A DNA stretch of 64,000 bases from an uncultured Rhizobiaceae group bacterium (GTDB lineage: Bacteria > Pseudomonadota > Alphaproteobacteria > Rhizobiales > Rhizobiaceae), in NCBI GenBank assembly GCA_947501445.1, contig CANMVS010000016.1:62001-126000 (forward strand), read 5' to 3'. Positions 1 to 10,217 of this stretch are shown piece after piece. The notes under the pieces were generated by a model. It ran no database searches, was not told where the DNA came from, and saw only the letters and a program-made list of their open reading frames with translations. The translations under genes and the position numbers were made by a program. Positions within the stretch are counted from its first letter, which is position 1, and each line of letters starts with the position of its first letter.

Positions 1-1316
1 TTTTCAGACGCAATCGCTTGCGACGAGCCAATTTGGGTGACCTGGCTTATCACCTCATGTATCGCTGCGCCCGCATCATTGACCGCGCTGACACCTGTTT
101 CAATTTTCGATTTGGTATCACTGACCAGCGTCTCAATCTCTTTCGCAGCATCAGCAGAGCGTTGAGCCAGAGCTCTGACTTCCTGCGCAACCACTGCAAA
201 TCCACGCCCTGCATCGCCGGCACGGGCAGCTTCAATGCCCGCATTGAGCGCCAGCAGGTTGGTTTGAAATGCAATATCTTCGATGGCTGAGGTTATCTTG
301 CCGATGCGGTCTGCCGCCCCCTCGATACCATCCATTGCGGCAACGGCCGCATTCATCGTTTGGCCACCACCTTCGGCACACGCCCGCACCTGTTGAACCT
401 TGTCACTGATCTCGCTTGATGGATCATCCGAAGATTGCTCATTGTATTGGGCCATCTTCGAAACATGCTGCAATTTCGCAACCATTTGGGTGGAATGGGT
501 CTCGATATCACCCAGTCCATCGACAAAGGTTCCCGCCTTGCCCTGGCCGATTTCAACACCCTTTGCGACGGTGTTTATATTCGCCTGACAGCGTTCCAGT
601 GCCACATTGAACAGGGCAGCCAGTTCAAGGTGTTCAGCGGGAATATTGCCACTGAGGCGGCAACCAAAATCTCCGGCCATCAACTGGCGAAAGACACGCC
701 CGAATTCTGAATTGATCCGATCACGCCCGTCTTCAATCTGCCTCGTGTGTGTCCTGGCTGCGACGTGCTGATCTTCGCGTATGTAGCCTGCCCATATGAG
801 GTCGGTGTGCCGTTGAAAAACTGAAAAAATCTGCGACAGGGTTGTCGCGGCACGCTCAAGGTTTTCTCTCTTAGCGGCAGACCCGGCAAATCGGTTCTGT
901 GGCCAAACGTCAGTCAGGACCTGCTCGATGAGGCTTTCAAAATACAGACATTGCGTTGAGAGTGCCCACTTTGGCTCGATCCCCTCGTGCCTGAGCACTT
1001 CTCCGGTTGCTTCAACTCTTTTTTCATGATCCCCGGTGCCGGACGCATCGATCTGTGCTTCCGACATGCCAAGATTGCTGATGATTGATGCCATGATTGC
1101 CAGAAATTTGTCATTTCCGGCGCCGCAACCGTCCTCTCCTGCAGGTGGATTGGATGCATGCAGCGCAGACTGGACCTGTGGCATGACATCGCAAAACAAT
1201 TGCCGGAGATCCAGGTCGATGTTAGCCCCGACGTCGTCCAGATTCAGGAAATCACGCCGTCGCAATCGACCAGCACCGTCTCCCCTTCCGTGTCGTTTAG
1301 ACGTCTGCTTGCGCAC
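1..1316 (-). CDS. Methyl-accepting chemotaxis protein, soluble, 3' end off window
   Basis: The open minus-strand frame runs off the left edge. Its last visible 110 residues are a canonical MCP signalling domain with the hairpin-tip core ([20 protein letters not shown], then [19 protein letters not shown]), which contacts CheA and CheW. I see no membrane segment in about 430 residues, so this should be a cytoplasmic receptor. The N-terminal 200 residues are helical and may be a sensor domain of unknown ligand. The start is uncertain: GTG at 1316 follows a G-rich stretch, and the first in-frame ATG is at 1184. The stop codon in this frame lies just upstream at about 1343. Confidence 0.85.
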   Translation of the reverse strand, partial: MRKQTSKRHGRGDGAGRLRRRDFLNLDDVGANIDLDLRQLFCDVMPQVQSALHASNPPAGEDGCGAGNDKFLAIMASIISNLGMSEAQIDASGTGDHEKRVEATGEVLRHEGIEPKWALSTQCLYFESLIEQVLTDVWPQNRFAGSAAKRENLERAATTLSQIFSVFQRHTDLIWAGYIREDQHVAARTHTRQIEDGRDRINSEFGRVFRQLMAGDFGCRLSGNIPAEHLELAALFNVALERCQANINTVAKGVEIGQGKAGTFVDGLGDIETHSTQMVAKLQHVSKMAQYNEQSSDDPSSEISDKVQQVRACAEGGGQTMNAAVAAMDGIEGAADRIGKITSAIEDIAFQTNLLALNAGIEAARAGDAGRGFAVVAQEVRALAQRSADAAKEIETLVSDTKSKIETGVSAVNDAGAAIHEVISQVTQIGSSQAIASE

Positions 1317-1618
1317 ACGGGCCCCCGATAGGTTTCAACCACCAACACCAGGGTCAGCGTGGAACCATCAACCGAAAGCCACATAGCTCAATGGATCGGG
1401 CAGTTTACTGCCGTATCCGTCAACAGCATGGAAATGCCGAACGGATATCCATCGCATCGGACTGTTCAGTCATATTGTGTCTTGTGGAAATACCGGATTG
1501 TCCCGGTTCAACGGATCAGCATCATGCCTATGGTGTGTCGCGCTTGCGAATACCCATCCCGTTGCACATAAAACGCTAGGGCCAAATCATTTCCCAGAAG
1601 TTAACAGCTTCGGTAAAA
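1317..1618. other. Intergenic stretch without supported gene
   Basis: Only short overlapping frames without family-like sequence or ribosome binding sites are seen here. It separates the leftward chemotaxis gene from a possible rightward small membrane ORF. Confidence 0.4.
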
Positions 1619-1891
1619 GTGGCTCAAAATCAATACAATGCCAACTATCTGCAAATATCACCCCAAATGTCGCAGCAGGTCGGACAACCCACGGGTGATG
1701 TGAACACGCGCCCTGCAACGCAAGGTCCAGACAAGGTTCCTCTGAAAGGCTGCGAACAGTGTTTGAAGGAAATCGAAATGTTCATATTCGGCCTAACTGC
1801 CACTTTGATTGTTGCATTCACTATACTGGCGGTCTCTTTGCTTGAGCTTCTGGATGCAAAACGGCTTCAAAACAGCCGTTTACTGCAGTAA
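1619..1891 (+). CDS. Possible small membrane protein
   Basis: GTG-initiated frame of 90 residues. It has a polar, Gln/Pro-rich N-terminal half, a Cys pair (CEQC), and one clear hydrophobic helix (about residues 54-76, MFIFGLTATLIVAFTILAVSL). The start has no good ribosome binding site. The frame ends just before the convergent ATPase gene. I do not recognise a family; the composition suggests a single-pass protein, but the call rests only on the helix and the open frame. Confidence 0.35.
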   Translation: MAQNQYNANYLQISPQMSQQVGQPTGDVNTRPATQGPDKVPLKGCEQCLKEIEMFIFGLTATLIVAFTILAVSLLELLDAKRLQNSRLLQ

Positions 1892-1919
1892 CAATCTGAC
1901 TTGTATTGCCGGGCCAATT

Positions 1920-2501
1920 TCAACACTCCGGATGCCCGATCGATCGCAACACAAATTCAACCCGCTCCCTGACGCTGCATTTCGGGATCAACACCGTTTT
2001 GTAACCCTGTGCCGGGTATTCCCGCATCAGTGCTTCATACTCCTCAACACTTTGACTGAACGTATGACGACGCTCGTTATCCTGGCCGAAAAGTCTTTCC
2101 CATGGCGGTGCCATGAACACACGCGGTGCATATCGGCAATTTGCCAGGCCATCACGCAGCCTATCGGGCATCGGCAACCCACGCGTTGACAACGCGGTCG
2201 CTGAGTCAACAATTGACCGATCAAAAAAGACCGGCCCATCATGCGATTGCACTTCACGATAGGACGCAAGGGCGCTGTCAATGCAAAGCGCCACAAATTT
2301 GCTCATGTTCAACCATGGAAGACCATCTTCGCCGCTGGCCAATTGCGCGCGCACGACACTGCGACCGGGTTCTTTGACCACCGGAAATCCGCGTTCGGCC
2401 AATTCATCGATCAGTGTGGATTTTCCACCGCCTGAACAGCCCGACACCACATGCAGATGATCCACAGCATGGGCTTCGTCCGGATTATCTCCTTTGCTCA
2501 C
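1920..2501 (-). CDS. P-loop ATPase/kinase-like protein (AAA_28 type)
   Basis: 193-residue protein with an N-terminal Walker A motif GCSGGGKST (residues 21-29), followed by a 'KEPGRSVVRAQ' segment and a 'FFDRS' acidic strand that can serve as Walker B. This is the layout of small AAA_28/NadR-kinase-like predicted ATPases of unknown substrate. The GTG start overlaps the stop of the upstream membrane-protein gene (GTGA), so the two are probably translated together. Function in the cell is unknown. Confidence 0.75.
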   Translation of the reverse strand: MSKGDNPDEAHAVDHLHVVSGCSGGGKSTLIDELAERGFPVVKEPGRSVVRAQLASGEDGLPWLNMSKFVALCIDSALASYREVQSHDGPVFFDRSIVDSATALSTRGLPMPDRLRDGLANCRYAPRVFMAPPWERLFGQDNERRHTFSQSVEEYEALMREYPAQGYKTVLIPKCSVRERVEFVLRSIGHPEC

Positions 2502-3520
2502 GTTTGCCCCTCCATCAGGTGGCGGCGCAGCAAAAACAGATAGATCACGATAATCCAGCTGATTTGCAGATAGCGCAATTCGGTCAGTTCAATGCCAGCC
2601 TCAATGGCTTTGCCGTGGGTCACGAAAACGACCTGTGCCGCGGTAAATGCAATGGACAGTAACAGGCCTGCTATGCGCATGGACCTGTCAATTTCCTTTT
2701 CGCGAGTAGCTGTCGACCAGCGAATAACAACACCCAGAAAGAACAAAAACTGCAGCGGAACGATATTCCACGTCTGAAAAAGAAAACCGCATACGGGAAA
2801 AGCATAGAGGATTGAAACCGTCTGCGGGACAAATCTGGCGAATAACGGATGTTCACGTGACATATCATTCGTCCAGACAAATGGCAGCACAACGAAATAC
2901 AAAGCGGCAAAGGAGAAAATGCCAAACTCGAGTACGGAGCGCAAAAACTGCAACCCGTCTGGCTGGAGAAATGCGTTCAGCATATATACAGCCCCCAGAT
3001 TGGCCGGAATGAGCCTGTCCAGATTCAGATAGGTAAAAAATGAAACAACAACCAAGATCAAACCAGCCACCCAGAAAGCTGATCTGCTGGCGCTGCCCTG
3101 CAAATTCAGATCAAGGCAAACACGGGCTGACAGGATTACAGAGACGATCAGCAGGCCATTGACCAGCAACCGTATTGTCTCGACTTCAGTTGCGGCTTCA
3201 AACAATTCCGGTTTACCGACCGCTGCCAGCAAGGTTCCGAACGATAATATGACTGCGCTGCCCAGCCAACCGGCCCACCAGCCCCGGCGATAGAATTGTC
3301 TTTTGTTCAGTGTCCGCCATTGAGCACCATCAGGTGCAATCGATGGTGCAATGAGCGAGGCTGCTAACACGCATACCGCAACCCGCAACCAGCCGCTCAA
3401 TGTCCAGTCTGGGGCGTATCTGGCTAAGGGCGCAATATTATGCGCGACAAAACTGTATGCGCTCATGGCCACCAGCAAGAACAGCCCAGCCGATAACCGA
3501 AATGTACGTGTTTTAATCAT
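2498..3520 (-). CDS. Polytopic membrane protein of unknown function
   Basis: 340 residues with about ten hydrophobic segments spread over the whole length and basic connecting loops. No catalytic motif is recognisable. I chose the ATG at 3520 because GGAGG lies 4 bases upstream; an upstream frame extension to 3574 has no comparable site. It overlaps the start of the P-loop ATPase gene by 3 to 4 bases, which suggests a two-gene operon. Confidence 0.75.
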   Translation of the reverse strand: MIKTRTFRLSAGLFLLVAMSAYSFVAHNIAPLARYAPDWTLSGWLRVAVCVLAASLIAPSIAPDGAQWRTLNKRQFYRRGWWAGWLGSAVILSFGTLLAAVGKPELFEAATEVETIRLLVNGLLIVSVILSARVCLDLNLQGSASRSAFWVAGLILVVVSFFTYLNLDRLIPANLGAVYMLNAFLQPDGLQFLRSVLEFGIFSFAALYFVVLPFVWTNDMSREHPLFARFVPQTVSILYAFPVCGFLFQTWNIVPLQFLFFLGVVIRWSTATREKEIDRSMRIAGLLLSIAFTAAQVVFVTHGKAIEAGIELTELRYLQISWIIVIYLFLLRRHLMEGQT

Positions 3521-4115
3521 AAGCCTCCGTCCACTCAATTGCATTGTCATCGTGGCAACCGCAAGCGACAACACCTGGTCAGCACATCGGTTACCAGCCC
3601 TTGCGACAATACTGATTCACCGGACTTGAAAGCCTGTCTGATTGGGAAATTGCCAATATTGTGTCGAATTGGCCCGTTGGAAATGCGAATCGAAGCGATT
3701 TGCCAAAAAAAAAGTTCCCCCAAACGCATAGAATTGACAACTCTGCCTAAGATGCCGTTAACCGAACATTGTAGTGCCGCAAACAATAAGATGTCGATTT
3801 TGTGATTTTCTCCGCCAATTACTGGAAATCGCATTGCCACTGCAAACAATAAACCACCAAACAACTTTCAAAAACAACTATACGTTGCCCCGGCCATTCG
3901 GCATTTTTTAGGAACCTATAGTAATCGGCGCAGAGACAATTAGCTGCCAAAATCCACTGCAATCGTTGGTTTTTTTTTGCAAAATTCACACGACATTCTT
4001 GCACTGGATTTAATCGGATTTGTGACTATACAATGGAGAAATTAACATTGATCCAAGCAGCGAATAACGCCGATACAACCTATGATCGTGCATTTTCGTA
4101 ACCCAGGAAACTGGG
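3521..4115. other. Long divergent intergenic region
   Basis: About 595 bases between the leftward membrane-protein gene and the rightward autotransporter. It is A/T-rich from about 3,830 onward and carries only short frames with no family-like sequence. It should hold the promoters for both flanking units, but I see no convincing -35/-10 pair. Confidence 0.4.
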
Positions 4116-6716
4116 ATGGAAAATCATGGGGATGAGCAATTGGTACAATTGGTTTCACACTTTTCGAACCGATCTCGGGCTTCGCACAGGCATGAGAACA
4201 ATAAAAAAATCGGCCAATATGTACTGAATTATGCCGTTTCGTACCAAGTGTCCTTTGCGGCGATCCTGCTGGGTACAATTTCACTGGGTTCCAGTGGAAC
4301 CGCCAGCGCGCAAATCATGCCGCCAACAACGGCCTGTCCAGCCGCAGCAGGTATCGTCAATTGTTCCGGCGATCTTTCCAGTGGCGTAGAAATCAACACA
4401 GGAAGTGGCTTCTCCACCCTCAATATCAACGGATTGACGGCTGACATCAGCCCGGCTTCGGGAACAAGTGGTATTTTGTTCGAATCGGCAAATAGCATTG
4501 TTATCAACAGTGATACCGATATTTACACAATAACAACCACTGGCGCATCAGCCTCTGGTATCCATGTCGACTCGCCAGCGCCTGTTACGGTAACAATCGA
4601 TCATCAGGGTTCAATCGCAACATCAGGCAATTTGTCCTACGGCATAGATATATTTTTTAATAACACTGGCGTTTCGGTAACTCACACGGGTGACATATCA
4701 ACGCTGGGTGACGATGCCATGGGCATCCGTGCCGCGTCCCTTTTCGGTTCTGTTGCAATTGAGCAATCCGGTCATATTTCAACAATTGGCGATGGCGCAG
4801 ATGGTATTTCGATCCGAAGTTTCAGTGATGTTGCGTCAGTAGAACACAATGGCAGCATCACCACGCGTGGCGATTACGCGTGGGGAATATTTGTGGAAGC
4901 AGACGGTGACGTCTCTGTGGCGCAAAGTGGATACATCGCCACTTCCGGAGATAAATCCTCCGGCATAGAGCTGCTATCCAACGACGGCAACATCAGCCTG
5001 ACACTTGGCGGCGGGGCTATTTCAAGCGACTTGGCAGAGGCCGTATCGTTTCTGTATGGTGCAGACAATCTGCTGACAATCAATGATGCTGTGACGCTCA
5101 ACGGAGGTACATATGATGTGCTCGGGGACAATGGCAATGAGACGGTGGAGAACAATGGCACGTTGACATCCATGGGCATCATCGATCTTGGCACAGGAAC
5201 CAATGCCTTCAATAATAATGCCACTTTCAATTCCAGCAACGTGATCATCTTGGGCGCAGGTAATCTTTTGACCAATGATGGTCTGATTTCTCCGGGTGGT
5301 GCGAATACAATCGCAACAACCGCGCTGACCGGTGACTTTCAAAATACCTCAGCAGGCGCATTGCTGATCACGCTGGATCCAACCGCCACGATACCCAACG
5401 ATGTGCTGGAGATTTCAGGCAGTGCAACATTGGATGGCGGACAGATTCAGGTCAGCGGTGTGACAACTGCGCCAACAGGCACGTATCGTATTTTTACCGC
5501 CGACAGTATAACCGGCACATTTGATGATATTGTCGATACACTCTTCATTGACTGGCAATCAACCTATAATGCGGACAGTATTGACATCTTCGCCTCCTCC
5601 AAAGGCGATACGTTTTGCGATATTGCCGCAACCGCAAACCAGCACGCCGTCGCCTGTAATGGTCTCGACAGCCTGCCACCGACCAATGATATCACTCAGG
5701 CCGTGCTGGCTCTGACCTCGACGCAGGAAGGAAAAGCCGCCTTTGATGCTTTGTCGGGAGAAATCAATCCGTCTGCCAAAAGCGCACTTTTGGAAAACAG
5801 TCAACGCACGATTCAGGCCGTCAACAACCGCCTGCACGGAAGTGCGGAACCTGTTGACACACAAATGTCCATTGCTGCCTATGGTGACACTACATCTGAA
5901 GACAATCATGGGCTCTGGTTAACGGGCTATGGCCTGTGGCAGGACACCGGAGCAACCGGCAATACGGCACAGATGGACAATCATTTTGGCGGCGTTGTCT
6001 TTGGTCTCGACCGAGAATTTGACGACCGCTGGCGCATTGGCCTGCTTGGTGGCTACAGTGAAAGCGACGTGACACAAGATTCTCGCAGTTCCTCAGCGTC
6101 CGCTGACAGCTGGTCGCTTGGCCTTTATGGCAGCCTGGACGCCGGTGCCACACGCATCAGCTATGGTGGCATTTACAACTGGCATGGCATTGATACCAAC
6201 CGGCAGGTGGCCTTTAGTGGGTTTTCCCAGAACCTGAGCGCCAGTTATGACGCGCAAAGCTGGCAATTGTTTGCCGAAGCCGGACACCGGATCCAAACCG
6301 GTGACCTGGTATTTGAGCCCTTTGCGGGTATAGCCCACATCAATCTGGATACGCAGGGCTTCAGTGAAACCGGTGGTTCTGCCGCTCTGACCGCCGCTGC
6401 GTCCACCGATAGCACTACTTTCACCACTTTGGGTCTGCGCAATCTGCTCAATATCAACGACAGCATTCGCCTTTACAGCATGCTGGGCTGGCGCTATGGT
6501 TTTGGTGACATTCAAGCCAGTTCAACATTCACACTGGCAGGCAGCAATCCGTTTACAATCACCGGCGCACCCATTGCCCAAAATGCGCTGGTGACGCAGA
6601 TTGGTCTTGAGGCAACAGTGGCAAATTCTGCAATCCTCGGTATTTCCTATGATGGTCAATTCGGCGATGATACAGCCGCACACGGTCTCAACGCTGATAT
6701 GACCATGCATTTTTGA
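4116..6716 (+). CDS. Autotransporter (type V secretion) with beta-barrel domain
   Basis: 866-residue outer-membrane protein. An extended N-terminus (about 45 residues) precedes a hydrophobic signal core ending ASA-Q near residue 66. The passenger (about residues 67-590) is rich in repeated G, N, S, T and D patterns such as 'TSGN', 'TSGDKSSGIE' and 'HTGDISTLGDDAMGI', typical of a beta-helix. The last 270 residues form the translocator barrel: alternating aromatic strands (LWLTGYGLW, WRIGLLGGYS) and a terminal phenylalanine (TMHF). AGGAAACTGGG lies directly before the ATG. It is a stand-alone gene and probably displays or releases the passenger at the cell surface; the ligand is unknown. Confidence 0.9.
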   Translation: MENHGDEQLVQLVSHFSNRSRASHRHENNKKIGQYVLNYAVSYQVSFAAILLGTISLGSSGTASAQIMPPTTACPAAAGIVNCSGDLSSGVEINTGSGFSTLNINGLTADISPASGTSGILFESANSIVINSDTDIYTITTTGASASGIHVDSPAPVTVTIDHQGSIATSGNLSYGIDIFFNNTGVSVTHTGDISTLGDDAMGIRAASLFGSVAIEQSGHISTIGDGADGISIRSFSDVASVEHNGSITTRGDYAWGIFVEADGDVSVAQSGYIATSGDKSSGIELLSNDGNISLTLGGGAISSDLAEAVSFLYGADNLLTINDAVTLNGGTYDVLGDNGNETVENNGTLTSMGIIDLGTGTNAFNNNATFNSSNVIILGAGNLLTNDGLISPGGANTIATTALTGDFQNTSAGALLITLDPTATIPNDVLEISGSATLDGGQIQVSGVTTAPTGTYRIFTADSITGTFDDIVDTLFIDWQSTYNADSIDIFASSKGDTFCDIAATANQHAVACNGLDSLPPTNDITQAVLALTSTQEGKAAFDALSGEINPSAKSALLENSQRTIQAVNNRLHGSAEPVDTQMSIAAYGDTTSEDNHGLWLTGYGLWQDTGATGNTAQMDNHFGGVVFGLDREFDDRWRIGLLGGYSESDVTQDSRSSSASADSWSLGLYGSLDAGATRISYGGIYNWHGIDTNRQVAFSGFSQNLSASYDAQSWQLFAEAGHRIQTGDLVFEPFAGIAHINLDTQGFSETGGSAALTAAASTDSTTFTTLGLRNLLNINDSIRLYSMLGWRYGFGDIQASSTFTLAGSNPFTITGAPIAQNALVTQIGLEATVANSAILGISYDGQFGDDTAAHGLNADMTMHF

Positions 6717-6831
6717 CCGGATGTCCTGTCAATGAAACCGGACCATCAATCATAGGTATTCATTTGGAGACGACCGCGAATAATCTCCTTTCGGCAGACA
6801 CTCAACTGCCACAGCTGATGCTTTGCGTTTG

Positions 6832-7293
6832 TCAGATCCAGCGTCGTACCGAGCGTTTGTAATCGGTGTATTCAGCCCCGAATTTGTTTTCAAGGTAGGT
6901 TTCTTCACGCGCAATGACATAGACCTGTATGATCACCATGCAGATGGCCAATGTTACCAGCGCGGCATAGCTTGCGGCAGCAATAGCCAAACCGGCCTGT
7001 ACGACTGCCATGCCCAGGTAGATTGGGTTGCGTGAATACCGATAAACGCCCGTTTTGATGATGGCAGTGGTGGGTTTCCATGGTTCAATGTTCGAGCCCA
7101 CGCGCTTGTACCAGCGCGAACTGAAGATCAGGAGAGCCACCCCGCCCAGCGTTATGATACCACCATATAGTGTTATCGGCAGTGAAGCCATTTGCCCTGA
7201 TGCCCAGGCAGAATCGATCCACAAACCGATTAGAAGCGCCGCCAGAAACATCAAGGGCGGTGGTATGCGCACACCAGCATTGTCATCAGTCAT
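6832..7293 (-). CDS. ICMT/PEMT-like membrane methyltransferase
   Basis: 153 residues with four to five membrane helices and the conserved C-terminal block 'GVYRYSRNPIYLGM' followed by 'REETYLENKFGAEYTDYKRSVRRW', the signature of isoprenylcysteine carboxyl methyltransferase-like proteins that bind S-adenosylmethionine at the membrane face. Bacterial members methylate lipids or small molecules; the substrate here is unknown. A GGGAG ribosome site is 7 bases upstream of the ATG. The gene lies downstream of the sulfite-oxidase-type gene on the same strand. Confidence 0.8.
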   Translation of the reverse strand: MTDDNAGVRIPPPLMFLAALLIGLWIDSAWASGQMASLPITLYGGIITLGGVALLIFSSRWYKRVGSNIEPWKPTTAIIKTGVYRYSRNPIYLGMAVVQAGLAIAAASYAALVTLAICMVIIQVYVIAREETYLENKFGAEYTDYKRSVRRWI

Positions 7294-7408
7294 TACGCTG
7301 CTCCCTATTCATCTTCATTGGTCCTGTTCCGGTGCCAATGCAGGCCACAAAGCAACCCTCTGTATCAAGGAACCGGCCCGTCCGGTCACAGAGGGCTGAT
7401 CAATGAAT

Positions 7409-8512
7409 TTACCTTACAAAAACATCAACCTTCTGCGCTGCATTATTGGCAAAACCGGATACATCCCATCTGGGGTCCACCGGCTGCACCTGCCCCTTGG
7501 CATCCGTTGCCCGGCACCTCAGGATATGAGGTCCACGGGTTGCCGACCAGTCATAGGTCCATTTGGTCCAGGCGTATTGGCCGACAGCGTCGCCCAAATC
7601 AGCGTCGAACCACTGGCCACCAATCTCAACTTCCACCCGTGTGATCGGCACGCCACCACCAGACCAGGCACGACCGGTCAACGCGACTGGCCCGGCTTCG
7701 ACAATCCTCTTGCGTGAACCAAAATCGGGCACACCGGGCGGGATCATCAATGATTTTACCCGAATAGCCGTGACCGGGCGCCCGGGATCATCATCGTTCT
7801 CGCGGTATCTGTAGGTTCGCACCTGTTGAAACCCGTCAAATGGTTCCGTCAGCGCTGTAATCGTGCGCAACCATTTGACACTGGCCATGCCATACCAGCC
7901 CGGAACAATGATACGTAACGGCGCACCATGTTGCGGCAGCAGCGGTTGCCCATTCATTGAATGGACGAGTAACACGTCAAGCTCATCCAATTGTTTCAGC
8001 GTAAGACTGCGGCCATAATGGTGACCAACAGCCTTGTCGTACCCATAGTCTGCAGCGAGAAAGGAGATTTCGACGGCATTGTCTTTCGGCTGCGCCTTTT
8101 TGATGAGCGGCGCCAGGGGTGTTCCTGTCCAGAGCGACGTACCGACAGCCTCATACATCCAGGGCATGGAATGCGAGCGTGGCGAGAGGCCGGATCGTCC
8201 ATTGCCAGCGCACTCCAATGTCACCGGCACGGTCTTTTGCGGCATTGCGCGAATGTCTGTCATTGTCAGTTGAAACGGATTTTCAAACGCACCGTCAAAG
8301 GCCAATTGATGATGTTCCGTGTCCAGTAGCGGCACGTCAAAGTGGATCAGCAGATAATGCAAACCGCTCGGCGTTATATCCAGGGCAAGTGATTCAAGCA
8401 GAAGGCCGCTGTTGCGGTTGGCAAGTCCGACTTCCGCACGACTGAACAGATCGTCCTGCGTCTCAATGCGCCCCTGGTACATTTGAAACGGATTTTCCTG
8501 CTTGTTCATCAT
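7409..8512 (-). CDS. Sulfite oxidase-family molybdopterin oxidoreductase
   Basis: About 367 residues. The molybdenum-cofactor domain holds the 'VTLECAGNGRS' motif with the Mo-ligating cysteine, 'YGYDKAVGHHYGRSL' and 'LPQHGAPLRIIVPGWYGMASVKWL', all hallmarks of the family (SOX/SorA/SoxC). The C-terminal third is the dimerisation domain (GRAWSGGGVPITRVEVEIGG and the following Trp-rich strands). I see no signal peptide or Tat motif, unlike many periplasmic sulfite dehydrogenases. ATG 8512 or 8509 is preferred over an upstream GTG at 8560. No cytochrome partner is adjacent. Confidence 0.9.
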   Translation of the reverse strand: MMNKQENPFQMYQGRIETQDDLFSRAEVGLANRNSGLLLESLALDITPSGLHYLLIHFDVPLLDTEHHQLAFDGAFENPFQLTMTDIRAMPQKTVPVTLECAGNGRSGLSPRSHSMPWMYEAVGTSLWTGTPLAPLIKKAQPKDNAVEISFLAADYGYDKAVGHHYGRSLTLKQLDELDVLLVHSMNGQPLLPQHGAPLRIIVPGWYGMASVKWLRTITALTEPFDGFQQVRTYRYRENDDDPGRPVTAIRVKSLMIPPGVPDFGSRKRIVEAGPVALTGRAWSGGGVPITRVEVEIGGQWFDADLGDAVGQYAWTKWTYDWSATRGPHILRCRATDAKGQVQPVDPRWDVSGFANNAAQKVDVFVR

Positions 8513-8717
8513 GGGGTGCCCTGTTTGAATAAACGGCTCGCCCGGTGGTGAATGGGCCACCGGATTTGCAATCGTGATTACATTATTGTCGGTAACAGTG
8601 AGATTGTCACTCTGGCGTTGACATCTGTGCAGAGGAAACCGGATTTACCCATTGGATTGGCACTGGCATTGGTAATAAACTGGTCGCGATTTCCCCCGCT
8701 CACACACTGGAGCCTCA

Positions 8718-8813
8718 ATGCCACCAATTCCTGAATATCTGGTTCCCGTTGCCCTTGGCCTTTGTCTGGTGTTTTTGATCGCCTATGGAATTATTGAGTT
8801 TATATTTTTGTGA
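8718..8813 (+). CDS. Small single-pass membrane protein (31 aa)
   Basis: A short frame starting MPPIPEYLV with one 20-residue hydrophobic helix and ending EFIFL. GGAG lies 7 bases upstream of the ATG. It is too short for family assignment, but the compact helix and ribosome site make it more likely than chance. It lies between the divergent sulfite-oxidase gene and the lipoprotein gene, transcribed with the latter. Confidence 0.45.
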   Translation: MPPIPEYLVPVALGLCLVFLIAYGIIEFIFL

Positions 8814-8903
8814 ACCGGATTGTTGACGCAAACCGCGAAGCAATGGCTGGACAAGAAACGGGCGCACACATAGGGTCAATTCCAGCATCAACCGGAGGCG
8901 ACC

Positions 8904-9191
8904 ATGCGCAAACCAATCGTTGTTTTTTCTGTACTTTTGGCGCTGGCCGGATGTCAGACGAGTTTTAATCAAATGGAGCCGGCGGACCGAAAAGCGCTGA
9001 TCCAGAAAGAAGGCGACAGCTGCAAGGCTTTTGGCTATAAGCCGGGCACGACAGCATTCGCCCAATGCATTCAGACCGCGATTATCGAGCGGGATCGTGA
9101 AATCTCCCAGCGGCAATCCGTTGCCATCGTAGAAGCGGAAACGGACTCACAGTTCTGTGATTTTTACGAAACAAACCAGATCTGTTTCTGA
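8904..9191 (+). CDS. Small lipoprotein
   Basis: 95 residues with a lipoprotein signal peptide: basic MRKP, hydrophobic core, lipobox LAGC with the modified Cys at residue 17. The mature part contains four more cysteines (SCKAFGY, AQCIQT, FCDF, QICF), probably two disulfides in the periplasm. GGAGG precedes the ATG. No named family is recognised. Confidence 0.8.
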   Translation: MRKPIVVFSVLLALAGCQTSFNQMEPADRKALIQKEGDSCKAFGYKPGTTAFAQCIQTAIIERDREISQRQSVAIVEAETDSQFCDFYETNQICF

Positions 9192-9207
9192 TTTGCATCC
9201 TGTTTTT

Positions 9208-9312
9208 GACCGTTTGACGTTTTGTCAGAAACGGGACAATGGTGCCGGCCTTTGATTTTGTTGATGTATTCAGGTTGTGCCGATTCCGTCAAAACCTGAA
9301 TTGCTCCACCAA
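9208..9312 (+). repeat. Dispersed repeat, copy A (about 105 bp)
   Basis: Aligns without large gaps to 11247-11352. Shared blocks include TTTTGTCAGAAACGGG and GCCGATTCCGTCAAAACCTG, with roughly 80% identity by eye. Both copies are in the same orientation and flank the hydrolase, ArsR and broken transporter genes. Confidence 0.75.
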
Positions 9313-9346
9313 CCCCTGTTGCAAGTCAGGCTAACCGCATGGCAAT

Positions 9347-10153
9347 TCAATGCGACAACAGGACAGATACGATGGCCTGCGGTGCGTCTTCTTGAACGAT
9401 ATGGGCGGCATCGGGCACAACAGTGAAACTGTCAGCTGAAATCAGGCCAGCCAATTGCCTGCCCTGATCCAGCGGAATGAAGGTATCCTGTTCGCCCCAT
9501 ATCAGATGGACCTCGCTGTTAATTGGCCCATAGAGCGCCTGAGCCTGTGCAATATTGTCGTTATTTGCCTGGACAATCTGGCGGTAGTAGGCCGGCTGTC
9601 CAATGTCGCCGACCCAGGGTTGAAGATAGAGTTCAATTGCCTCAGCTGACAACAGCTTTTGGGCGGCGTTTTGAATATAGGCTCGAAAAAGCGCCTCATG
9701 TGCATAGGCCGGCAGCGTGGCAAAGGTCTCTGCGTGTTTTGCCATATGCAGGAAAAACGGTGAGCCGGAGGGCAGCACGGCAACCGCATCAATCAGGAAC
9801 ACCTTGCGATATTGCAGCTTGTTGATGAAGATCGAACGCAATGTTGCCAGACCGCCAAAATCATGGCCGACAATATCCGGTCTGTCCAACGCCCAGTAAT
9901 TCACAAGTTGTGTAAGCAATTCATTTTGCGATGCCTCACTGACATCCTGTCCCTCAAATTTTTCGGACTGACCACAGCCGATCATGTCGTAAAAATAGAC
10001 CGTCCGCTCACGCGCCAGCCATGGGGCAATGTTTCGCCAGGCCTGTGCTGACCAGGGCAGGCCATGCACCAGAACAAGTGGGTAACCCTGGCCCATTTTC
10101 CCCCAGGCTACTTTCTGGCCATTGAAGTCAAAAGTCTGATTTAATGCAAGCAT
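9347..10153 (-). CDS. Alpha/beta hydrolase with aspartate nucleophile
   Basis: 268 residues with the oxyanion motif 'VLVHGLPWS', a nucleophile elbow GHDFGG in which the usual serine is aspartate, an acidic residue in 'GEQDTFIPLDQG' and the catalytic His in 'DAAHIVQED'. An Asp nucleophile is typical of epoxide hydrolases and haloalkane/haloacid dehalogenases of this fold, so the substrate may be an epoxide or halogenated compound. It is transcribed divergently from an ArsR-family gene with a palindrome between them, which suggests control by that repressor. Confidence 0.85.
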   Translation of the reverse strand: MLALNQTFDFNGQKVAWGKMGQGYPLVLVHGLPWSAQAWRNIAPWLARERTVYFYDMIGCGQSEKFEGQDVSEASQNELLTQLVNYWALDRPDIVGHDFGGLATLRSIFINKLQYRKVFLIDAVAVLPSGSPFFLHMAKHAETFATLPAYAHEALFRAYIQNAAQKLLSAEAIELYLQPWVGDIGQPAYYRQIVQANNDNIAQAQALYGPINSEVHLIWGEQDTFIPLDQGRQLAGLISADSFTVVPDAAHIVQEDAPQAIVSVLLSH

Positions 10154-10181
10154 GGTAATTTCCTGCTGTCTGAGTTAATAT

Positions 10182-10209
10182 ACTCATATAGCTATTTAAC
10201 TATTTGAGT
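10182..10209. promoter_or_regulatory. Probable ArsR-type operator
   Basis: Imperfect 28-bp palindrome in the 64-bp divergent gap: left arm ACTCATATAG, right arm CTATTTGAGT, one mismatch per arm. Its size, A/T content and position between the hydrolase and ArsR start codons fit an autoregulatory operator controlling both directions. Confidence 0.65.
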
Positions 10210-10217
10210 CAATTAAA